A DNA stretch of 5,488 nucleotides. It comes from an uncultured Desulfovibrionaceae bacterium. Its GTDB lineage: Bacteria; Desulfobacterota; Desulfovibrionia; Desulfovibrionales; Desulfovibrionaceae. The stretch lies in NCBI GenBank assembly GCA_947074125.1, contig CAMTOM010000121.1, positions 1-5,488 of the forward strand. The letters run 5' to 3'. A program made the translations under genes and the position numbers. Under the pieces are notes generated by a model. That model saw nothing but the letters and a program-made list of their open reading frames with translations, was not told the origin of the DNA and ran no database searches. This document shows, in pieces, positions 1 through 5,488 of the stretch. Position 1 is the stretch's first letter; every line of letters begins with the position of its first letter.

Positions 1-19
1 ATTGTGAAAAACTTCGCAC

Positions 20-24
20 AGGAG
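20..24 (+). promoter_or_regulatory. Shine-Dalgarno site deciding the start of the TauE-like gene
   Basis: AGGAG lies six bases before the ATG at 31. No comparable site can be seen before the GTG at 4, because only three bases precede it in the window. This favours the ATG, which also places the first membrane segment right at the N-terminus, as is common in the family. Confidence 0.6.
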
Positions 25-30
25 CAGCTC

Positions 31-768
31 ATGATTTTTCTTCTGGCTTGTGCCGCAATACTTGTAGGAGCCTTAATTGGCACCGTGGGCGTCGGAGGTA
101 TTCTCCTTATTCCAGCATTAAGCGCTTTTGCAGGATTAAGTACGCATCAAGCCATGGGGACAGCTCTCTTCTCTTTCATATTTACGGGGATACTCGGCAC
201 ATGGCTCTATCAACGGCATGGTAGTATTGACTGGAAAATCACTTTACCAGTGTGTGCAGGGGGACTTGTAGCTGGATACTGGGGTTCTGTAGCCAATGCA
301 TACGCTCCAGCGGCCTTACTCAATCTACTGCTATCAGCAATTATCATTTTCTCTGGCATATATGCACTGATTCCTAGCCAAAAACATCGAACACGCACGA
401 GTGCCAGCCTTCCGGTTCTCTTTGGCATTGGTGCTGCGGTGGGCTTTGGATCTGGCCTGACTGGAGTAGGTGGCCCCGTGCTTTCTGTGCCACTCATGGT
501 CATTCTCGGATTTCAGCCTCTGACCGCTATCGCCACAAGTCAAGTCATACAGATCACAGCAGCCTGTTCTGGCTCACTAGGCAATATAAGTCACGGGTTT
601 ATCAGCTTTCAAACTGCCCTGTGGGTCACACTCTTGGAACTAGTGGGAGTATGTATAGGCGTACGCCTGGCACATACTGTCCCCAGTTCTCTGCTAAAAA
701 AAATGGTCTCAATTGTCTGTATTATTATCGGAAGCTTCATCTGCATTAAGACGATGCGCGACATATAG
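31..768 (+). CDS. TauE/SafE-family membrane permease (sulfite/organosulfonate exporter-like)
   Basis: This is an integral inner-membrane protein of 245 residues from the chosen start, close to the usual 240-270 of the TauE/SafE family. Family members are thought to move sulfite, sulfoacetate or related anions, but most are untested. The sequence is almost wholly hydrophobic and has the internal duplication typical of the family. The first repeat has a glycine-rich GTVGVGG at about residues 17-23, and the second has SGLTGVGGP at about 141-149, followed by LSVPLM. I chose ATG at 31 because AGGAG at 20-24 lies six bases before it. The frame is open to the left edge, with an in-frame GTG at 4 that would add nine residues, so a longer form cannot be excluded. 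A sulfotransferase gene follows after 42 bases with no terminator, suggesting one transcript. The family call is firm; the substrate is unknown. Confidence 0.88.
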   Translation: MIFLLACAAILVGALIGTVGVGGILLIPALSAFAGLSTHQAMGTALFSFIFTGILGTWLYQRHGSIDWKITLPVCAGGLVAGYWGSVANAYAPAALLNLLLSAIIIFSGIYALIPSQKHRTRTSASLPVLFGIGAAVGFGSGLTGVGGPVLSVPLMVILGFQPLTAIATSQVIQITAACSGSLGNISHGFISFQTALWVTLLELVGVCIGVRLAHTVPSSLLKKMVSIVCIIIGSFICIKTMRDI

Positions 769-810
769 TTCGCATTCGATATACACCATTATTATACAAG
801 GAGAATACAT

Positions 811-1965
811 ATGGCTATCAATCTCACAGAACGTCCCATCTTTATGATCGGATCAGAGCGATCCGGCACAACTCTTGTTATGGCATTGCTTGGCTCTCAC
901 TCTCGTATCGCCGTTCCTGAAGTCGTTTGGTATTATCCCCGTTTTTATCCTTATCTTTATACTTATGGAGACTTAAGCTGTGAAGATAATTTCAGAACTC
1001 TGGCCGCAGAAATGGTCTTTGGACTAAAAACACCTTTCTGGGGCATGAAAGTAAATCCACGAACTATTCTGGAAGAAGTCATCGAACTTGCCCCAGAACG
1101 CAGCTTTGCGGGTTTGTATGCTGGCATGCACTTACGTTTTGCACAGTATGCCAACAAGCCCCGCTGGGGAGAAAAAACACCCCATAACCTGTATTTTGTG
1201 GACGCTATGCATCGAGATTTCCCCAATGCCCAATTTATCTATATCACCCGCGATGGACGTGATTCCTGTGTAGATTATATGGAGTCATCCTTTGGCCCAA
1301 CAAATATCTATTGCGCTGCTCAATCATGGAAGCGCTGTTGGAACTATGTGAAACCATGGCGTGAACCACTGAAGCAACAAGGACTCTGGCTGGATTTATC
1401 TTATGAAGATTTGGTTCGCAAGCCTGTGGAAGTAATGCAAAATGTCTGCAATTTTCTCGACGAGGAATTTGAAGAAAAAATGTTTGAATTTTACAAAACA
1501 GACATGTGTAAAGCTCGTGGCGCTTCTCGTGACCACGCACCTTTAGGCAAACCCATTACAGACAAGTACATCGGTATTTACAAAGATTTACTCAGCCAGA
1601 GAGATCAAAGGATTTTTGCCGCAGTTGCAGGCAAAGAGCTGGAAGAGGCAGGCTACAAAAATGATGTCTCACCAGAAATGCCTTCCGAGACCATGATCCA
1701 GAAATATGAAGAATTTGATGGCCGCATCCGCGCCGCCACTTTAGATGGATTTGAAGGGCATATTGTATATGAAAGCTATAATGACTGGCTTATAGAGCAA
1801 AGAGAAGAGCGTCGAAAAAAAGGACTCTGGAATGCTCACTCTGTACCACAAACTTTCCCAATTGGTGATCCCGATGAAGAAATAATTATTGGCCAGCGAG
1901 CTACTAGTCACTGGAAAAAGCACTTTTCCATTAAGCGCCAATATTCAGGATCAGTCGTCTTGTAA
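811..1965 (+). CDS. Sulfotransferase family protein (PAPS-dependent type) with a long C-terminal tail
   Basis: This is a probable cytosolic sulfotransferase, an enzyme class that transfers a sulfuryl group from PAPS to an acceptor; the acceptor is unknown. It has 384 residues and no signal peptide or membrane segment. Near the N-terminus, G14-SERSGTTL is the P-loop-like 5'-phosphosulfate binding site. RWGEKTPHNLYF at 118-129 is the conserved WGEKTP block of bacterial members. FIYITRDGRD at 142-151 is the strand and loop of the 3'-phosphate site, and YEDLVRKP at 198-205 with FLDEEF just after is the usual helical block. The Ser normally eight residues after the first Arg of RDxRD is Asp155 here, which could weaken PAPS binding or mark a subfamily. 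The core seems to end near residue 286, followed by a charged tail I cannot assign. AAGGAG at 798-803 supports the start. It is probably co-transcribed with the TauE-like gene upstream. Confidence 0.88.
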   Translation: MAINLTERPIFMIGSERSGTTLVMALLGSHSRIAVPEVVWYYPRFYPYLYTYGDLSCEDNFRTLAAEMVFGLKTPFWGMKVNPRTILEEVIELAPERSFAGLYAGMHLRFAQYANKPRWGEKTPHNLYFVDAMHRDFPNAQFIYITRDGRDSCVDYMESSFGPTNIYCAAQSWKRCWNYVKPWREPLKQQGLWLDLSYEDLVRKPVEVMQNVCNFLDEEFEEKMFEFYKTDMCKARGASRDHAPLGKPITDKYIGIYKDLLSQRDQRIFAAVAGKELEEAGYKNDVSPEMPSETMIQKYEEFDGRIRAATLDGFEGHIVYESYNDWLIEQREERRKKGLWNAHSVPQTFPIGDPDEEIIIGQRATSHWKKHFSIKRQYSGSVVL

Positions 1966-1976
1966 ATTGAAGCGAG

Positions 1977-2008
1977 CTGCCGACAGGCGCTGCAACGTCT
2001 GTCGGCAG
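1977..2008 (+). other. Stem-loop after the sulfotransferase gene, without U-tract
   Basis: CTGCCGACAG (1977-1986) and CTGTCGGCAG (1999-2008) are perfect 10-bp inverted repeats. Three more inner pairs (one G-U, C-G, G-C) would close a six-base loop CTGCAA. It begins 12 bases after the sulfotransferase stop. The bases that follow (AATATACCACTG) are not T-rich, so it is not a textbook intrinsic terminator. It could be a weak or Rho-assisted terminator, an RNA-stabilising 3' hairpin inside an operon, or a palindromic protein-binding site. Confidence 0.6.
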
Positions 2009-2044
2009 AATATACCACTGCATATTTCACGGAACACGCAACTG

Positions 2045-2070
2045 GCAGCTTTTCTATAAAGGAAAACTGC
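2045..2070 (+). other. Bulged hairpin next to the ribosome binding site of the SLC13-like gene
   Basis: GCAG-C-TTTTC (2045-2054) can pair with GAAAACTGC (2062-2070) as nine base pairs with one bulged C, around the loop TATAAAG. The right arm ends three bases before the GGAGG ribosome binding site at 2074-2078. It might affect translation or message stability of the permease gene, or be chance in a short AT-rich stretch. Confidence 0.35.
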
Positions 2071-2083
2071 TCCGGAGGAAAGC

Positions 2084-3571
2084 ATGGAATCTCACAACAC
2101 AGTGAATAATATGCGACGATGGGGCGCTATATGTGGCGGGCCTGCATTACTGGGCTTGGCTTTGCTCCTTCCTTGTTTTGGAGATATCAACGCACGTTTC
2201 GGTTTCGGTATTCTGTTTTGGATGATTTGGTGGTGGATAAGTTGTGCGGTAGATATCAAGCTCACCTGTCTTGTACCAATCTTTGTAGCATGTATATACG
2301 CTTATATGCCACTCAATAAAGTCTTAGAAGCATATGTACACAGAGAAGCAGTCTTGATTTTTGGCGCAACAGCAATCACCACGGCATGGATACGTTGGGG
2401 TTTTGCCAAAAGGCTGGCACTTAATTTCCTTATGCGTATTAATGGTAGTGTTCGAGCGCAAACCGCAGGCTGGTTCCTTCTTTGTGGGCTTGTCAGTTTT
2501 TGGGTGGGAAATACCACAGTGGCAGCCATGTTCGCCCCTGTGGCTGTAGCCGCACTTATGTATTCCGGCTTCAATACTAATGATGATCGATGGAAATCAA
2601 AAGCCGCATCCAATATACTGATTGCAGTAGCCTGGGGTGCCTCTGTTGGTGGTATGGCTACACCACTGGGAGGGGGGCAGTCTGTCGTAACTTATGGACT
2701 CCTCAATAAGTATATTGGGCATAATATCTTCTTTATTGACTGGACATTACGCATGCTACCAGTCTCTCTTCTGGTCATCATCGGCGTAAGCGCCATGATG
2801 TTTTTTATGAAAACCGACCAAGACAGCTTCGGTGGCTCTAAAGAATTCTACAAGCAAGAACTGGCAAAATTAGGTCCCATAACGTATGAAGAAAAGATTG
2901 CCTGTGGCAGCTTTGCTTTGGCAATTCTATTGGCCATATTGCAGCCACTATATGCCCCTTATACCAAGGGACCTGCATGGACATGGCTACGCCCAACACC
3001 TATGTTCTGCATCATTCCCTTGCTGCTATTATTCTGGCCATCACGCCGTGTGCCTGGAGAAAGTATTCTTTCTACATCCACTTTACGAGAACATTTTCCC
3101 ATCACTATTCTCTTTATGTGGCCTGCATCTGTTGCATTAAGCAAGATTCTTGCAACAACAGGCGCAGGAGCTGTATTTGGCGAATGGATTTTACCCTTTG
3201 TTGGAGTTAATGATACGGTCTCCATTATCGCCTGGTCTGTTGCCAGTAACGTTCTTTCACAAATGACCAGTGATACTGCTGCTGCTGGTGTTATGGTTCC
3301 ACTTGCGATAGATGCCATGCACAATTGGCGCGGGCTGGAGTTTGGCGCTGTAGCCTGGGTCTGGGTGACAGGTGCCAGCATTAGCTGGAGTTACGCCATA
3401 GCCTCCGCCACTGGCGCCCAGGGTATTGTGGCCGGATATGGTGCCAATCTTCGTACCATGTTTATTTGGGGACTGCTAGCTGCCGTTATCTCAGTAGCAA
3501 TAACTATTGCGTATTTTTGGGTTGCCATTATTTTATTGGGTATGAATTTTTATATACTGCCACCAGCATAA
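2084..3571 (+). CDS. SLC13/DASS-like anion permease, divergent
   Basis: This is a polytopic inner-membrane transporter of 495 residues, a normal length for the SLC13/DASS (divalent anion:Na+ symporter) group in the ion transporter superfamily. Known relatives carry dicarboxylates, citrate or sulfate. The two inverted-repeat halves are visible. The first half has GNTTVAAMFAP at 142-152 (the first SNT-type hairpin motif) and GASVGGMATPLGGGQ at 185-199. The second half has QMTSDTAAAGVMVP at 393-406 (the second SNT-type motif), then a GASISWSYAIASATGAQG block. The motifs depart from the family norm: GNT and SDT replace SNT, and the PPN of TPxGTPPN is absent, so substrate and coupling ion should not be assumed. 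GGAGG at 2074-2078 supports the ATG at 2084. The gene follows the sulfotransferase by 118 bases and is closed by a terminator. The superfamily call is good; specificity is unknown. Confidence 0.82.
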   Translation: MESHNTVNNMRRWGAICGGPALLGLALLLPCFGDINARFGFGILFWMIWWWISCAVDIKLTCLVPIFVACIYAYMPLNKVLEAYVHREAVLIFGATAITTAWIRWGFAKRLALNFLMRINGSVRAQTAGWFLLCGLVSFWVGNTTVAAMFAPVAVAALMYSGFNTNDDRWKSKAASNILIAVAWGASVGGMATPLGGGQSVVTYGLLNKYIGHNIFFIDWTLRMLPVSLLVIIGVSAMMFFMKTDQDSFGGSKEFYKQELAKLGPITYEEKIACGSFALAILLAILQPLYAPYTKGPAWTWLRPTPMFCIIPLLLLFWPSRRVPGESILSTSTLREHFPITILFMWPASVALSKILATTGAGAVFGEWILPFVGVNDTVSIIAWSVASNVLSQMTSDTAAAGVMVPLAIDAMHNWRGLEFGAVAWVWVTGASISWSYAIASATGAQGIVAGYGANLRTMFIWGLLAAVISVAITIAYFWVAIILLGMNFYILPPA

Positions 3572-3606
3572 TACATAGTGTGGCAATCAAGTGTATTTTT
3601 CTCATG

Positions 3607-3628
3607 ACTGAAACTTTCTTTTTTCAGT
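3607..3628 (+). other. Small inverted repeat before the terminator
   Basis: ACTGAAA (3607-3613) and TTTCAGT (3622-3628) form a perfect 7-bp inverted repeat around the pyrimidine loop CTTTCTTT. It sits four bases before the stronger terminator stem. It may be a 3'-end stabilising hairpin for the permease message or a binding site; it has no T-tract after it and is not a terminator alone. Confidence 0.35.
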
Positions 3629-3631
3629 ATC

Positions 3632-3674
3632 AACGGCGACCATTCACATAACACTGGTCGCCGTTTCTTGTCTT
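3632..3674 (+). terminator. Rho-independent terminator of the SLC13-like gene
   Basis: An 11-bp perfect GC-rich stem pairs 3632-3642 (AACGGCGACCA) with 3655-3665 (TGGTCGCCGTT) around a 12-base loop. It is followed at once by a T-rich run, TTCTTGTCTTG. It lies 61 bases after the permease stop and separates that gene from the regulator, which therefore probably has its own promoter. Confidence 0.82.
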
Positions 3675-3696
3675 GTTACTAAGAGTGCTATATATT
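3668..3696 (+). promoter_or_regulatory. Candidate sigma-70-type promoter of the regulator gene
   Basis: TTGTCT (3668-3673) and TATATT (3691-3696) are 17 bases apart and match the -35 and -10 consensus at four and five of six positions. Transcription would begin near 3703, giving a leader of about 20 bases that contains the AGGGAG ribosome binding site at 3713-3718. The -35 box overlaps the T-rich tail of the preceding terminator. This is a by-eye match in AT-rich DNA, so it is tentative. Confidence 0.4.
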
Positions 3697-3723
3697 GAGC
3701 ATAATCCTTTTTAGGGAGTCACC

Positions 3724-5316
3724 ATGAGTAAACAAGATTTCCGCTTTGCTTTTGTATCCAATTCTCAGATTATTGCCCAGCGAGTCTTAGAATACGCTAC
3801 AGCATGTGGATTACGCATGGAAATCCATCTCGCCACAATGGAGTCTGCTGTGCCCGTGGCACGAAAACTTCTGGATGATGGCGTAGATGTTATTCTTGGC
3901 GGCGGAGGAACAGGACGCCTTATGCGGCAATGCCTTCGACGACCAGTAATCACCATTGCCCGCAGTCATCTGGATTTGTTACGGGCTTTATTGGAAGCTC
4001 GCACTATCGCCAGTGAAATTGCCATCACATATTACGACGCTATACCTCAAGGACTCGACCTTTTTGCTGATTTGCTACAGGTCGACCTACGTCCAATTCT
4101 CTTCACAACCACGCAAGAACTCGTCAATGGCATCACAAAAGCAATAAAACATGGTGCAGGCTGTATAGTAGGAGGAGGTATTTGCGTAGAAATTGCCAAA
4201 GCACAAGGTTGTCCTGGAGTTGTTTGTCTTCCAGGAGAAGATAATCTACAGCGCGCCATGGAAGAAGCAATAAATATTGCAGAAAGCACGAAACACGAAC
4301 ATACAGGAAGCTCAGGCTTTATAGCGCGCTATACGCTAGCAGACATTTTGGGAGAAAGTCCCTCCATGCAAGAGCTGCGACAAAAAGCAGCACTCTTCGC
4401 CCAGTCAGACGCTGCACTTCTAATCCAGGGTGAAACAGGCACAGGCAAGGAACTTATGGCACATGCCGTTCACTGCGCCAGTAAACGCAAACATCGCCCT
4501 TTCGTTGCCATCAATTGCGCGGCATTACCAGAAAATTTACTGGAAAGCGAACTCTTTGGCTATGAGGAAGGAGCATTTACGGGCGCACGGCGAGGCGGTA
4601 AAAATGGCTTATTCGTTATGGCGCATGGAGGCAGCGTCTTACTTGATGAAATAGGCGATATCAGCCCCAGATTACAAATCCGCTTATTACGTGTGCTGGA
4701 AACTCGTGAAGTTCTACGCGTGGGAGGGAACGCACTGGTTCCAGTTGATATACGTATTATCAGTGCCTCACTGAAAGATCTTGCTGAAGAAGTGCGGCAA
4801 GGGAGATTTCGAGCAGACCTGTACTATAGACTCTCTTGTTTACGTTTATACTGTCCTCCTCTGCGCGAACGCCTTGAAGATATGGATCTATTATGTAAAC
4901 ATATTCTACAAAAACTAGGAGGACATCGTCACAAGCTATCTCCTAATATGCTTCATTCTTTACTATCATATTCTTGGAGGGGCAATATCCGCGAATTAGA
5001 AGCATTCCTACGACGATATCTACTATTACTTATTGATTATAATCCTGATCCACATTTATTTCATGCATTATTTAAAGAGCTTGTTCATGAATCTCCTTTT
5101 CAAAAGAGAGTAAATGATCATCATAGACAAGAAGAAGATTCTTATTTTGATATGATACATAATACAGACATAGAAATCAAACCTCTCAAAATACAGTGTG
5201 AACAATTTGAGCAAAGATACATTCACAAAGTATTACGAATAACAAATGGAAATCGTAATAAAGCAGCTCAACTATTAGGGATCAGCACAAATACACTTTG
5301 GAGAAAAATGAAATAA
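3724..5316 (+). CDS. Sigma-54-dependent transcriptional activator with PrpR-type N-terminal sensor domain
   Basis: This is a cytosolic enhancer-binding protein of 530 residues that would use ATP hydrolysis to open promoters held by sigma-54 RNA polymerase. Residues about 1-190 resemble the PrpR_N domain, which senses a small ligand (2-methylcitrate in enteric PrpR). The evidence is ILGGGGTGRLMRQ near 57-69, PVITIARSHLDLL near 74-86, and a second lobe with CIVGGG at 147-152. The AAA+ domain (about 203-440) is complete: Walker A GETGTGKE at 236-243, the sigma-54 contact loop GAFTGA at 283-288, Walker B with LLDE at 306-309, FRADLYYRL at 362-370 with the arginine-finger region, and sensor II WRGNIRELE at 418-426. 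A Fis-type helix-turn-helix, GNRNKAAQLLGIS onward, fills the last 22 or so residues and ends abruptly after WRKMK, slightly shorter than usual. No receiver or PAS domain is present, so control is probably by direct ligand binding. AGGGAG at 3713-3718 sets the start. The 3' third is markedly AT-richer than the rest. It may control the neighbouring transport genes, but the ligand is unknown. Confidence 0.93.
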   Translation: MSKQDFRFAFVSNSQIIAQRVLEYATACGLRMEIHLATMESAVPVARKLLDDGVDVILGGGGTGRLMRQCLRRPVITIARSHLDLLRALLEARTIASEIAITYYDAIPQGLDLFADLLQVDLRPILFTTTQELVNGITKAIKHGAGCIVGGGICVEIAKAQGCPGVVCLPGEDNLQRAMEEAINIAESTKHEHTGSSGFIARYTLADILGESPSMQELRQKAALFAQSDAALLIQGETGTGKELMAHAVHCASKRKHRPFVAINCAALPENLLESELFGYEEGAFTGARRGGKNGLFVMAHGGSVLLDEIGDISPRLQIRLLRVLETREVLRVGGNALVPVDIRIISASLKDLAEEVRQGRFRADLYYRLSCLRLYCPPLRERLEDMDLLCKHILQKLGGHRHKLSPNMLHSLLSYSWRGNIRELEAFLRRYLLLLIDYNPDPHLFHALFKELVHESPFQKRVNDHHRQEEDSYFDMIHNTDIEIKPLKIQCEQFEQRYIHKVLRITNGNRNKAAQLLGISTNTLWRKMK

Positions 5317-5488
5317 CTGTTCAAATTTCAATCTCTAAGAAAACACTTCGTCAAAAACTGAAATAAAACATTCATAAGTAAATCTTAAATACGCTCCATA
5401 CTATGAATGCAGCGCCTCTTAGAAATAGAGATCACTGCACATAAATAAAAATTGCTCTAAAAAAAGTGCAGATAAACTGATGCTAACA
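5317..5488. other. AT-rich non-coding end of the window
   Basis: I see no supported gene, RNA or clear terminator in these 172 bases. The only structure noted is a distant 6-bp inverted repeat, CTGCAC at 5435-5440 and GTGCAG at 5466-5471, with a 25-base AT-rich spacer, which is weak. A neighbouring gene probably starts or ends beyond the right edge. Confidence 0.5.

Noticed and set aside
210..543. Open frames on the - strand inside the TauE-like gene
   Set aside because: They are low-complexity shadows of a convincing + strand membrane protein, with no recognisable domain.
667..684. TGGCAC near 668 as a sigma-54 promoter for the sulfotransferase
   Set aside because: The -12 GC is missing at the required 10-base spacing, and the site lies within the coding sequence of the TauE-like gene.
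793..798. TATACA as a -10 box before the sulfotransferase gene
   Set aside because: It abuts the ribosome binding site, so transcription would start too late to include that site, and no -35 partner is evident.
2055..2060. TATAAA as a -10 box for the SLC13-like gene
   Set aside because: The hexamer 17 bases upstream (GAACAC) does not resemble a -35 box, and the sequence is also the loop of a hairpin.
2959..3381. A 140-codon open frame on the - strand within the SLC13-like gene
   Set aside because: It lies wholly inside a gene with clear family motifs, and its translation looks like the antisense of hydrophobic codons with no domain.
5403..5444. A 13-codon open frame in the end gap
   Set aside because: It is too short, lacks a ribosome binding site, and nothing supports it as a gene.
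5435..5471. CTGCAC/GTGCAG inverted repeat as a terminator for the regulator
   Set aside because: There are only six base pairs, with a 25-base spacer and no T-tract after it.

Overview
The window holds four complete or near-complete genes, all on the + strand: a TauE/SafE-family membrane permease (31-768), a PAPS-type sulfotransferase family protein (811-1965), a divergent SLC13/DASS-like anion permease (2084-3571) and a sigma-54-dependent activator with a PrpR-type N-terminal sensor domain (3724-5316). Dense coding, clear Shine-Dalgarno sites and an enhancer-binding protein point to a bacterium. The mid-range base composition, a PrpR_N activator and several sulfur/anion genes would fit an anaerobic Gram-negative such as a Desulfovibrionaceae relative. 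That taxonomic guess is inference; nothing in the window is diagnostic of a taxon.

Layout: the first two genes are 42 bases apart with no terminator between them and are probably co-transcribed. A 118-base gap follows, holding a perfect 10-bp inverted repeat (1977-2008) without a U-tract and a second, bulged hairpin just before the ribosome binding site of the SLC13-like gene. The permease gene ends in a 152-base gap with a good Rho-independent terminator (3632-3674) and, overlapping its T-rich tail, a plausible sigma-70-type promoter for the regulator. After the regulator, 5317-5488 is AT-rich and I see no gene in it.

Working together (inference): two predicted anion transporters flank a cytosolic enzyme that would use or handle a sulfuryl group, with a ligand-sensing sigma-54 activator next door. 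A reasonable hypothesis is import and export of a small organic or sulfur-containing anion linked to sulfation of an unknown acceptor. The regulator would sense a small acid-like ligand. No genes for making PAPS are present here and no sigma-54 promoter could be found by eye, so the regulatory target may lie upstream of the window or elsewhere.

The most notable sequence-level oddities are an Asp where the PAPS-binding Ser is expected in the sulfotransferase, a roughly 95-residue unassigned C-terminal tail on that protein, altered SNT-type motifs (GNT and SDT) and loss of the usual PPN in the permease, and a sharp drop in GC content through the 3' end of the regulator gene.
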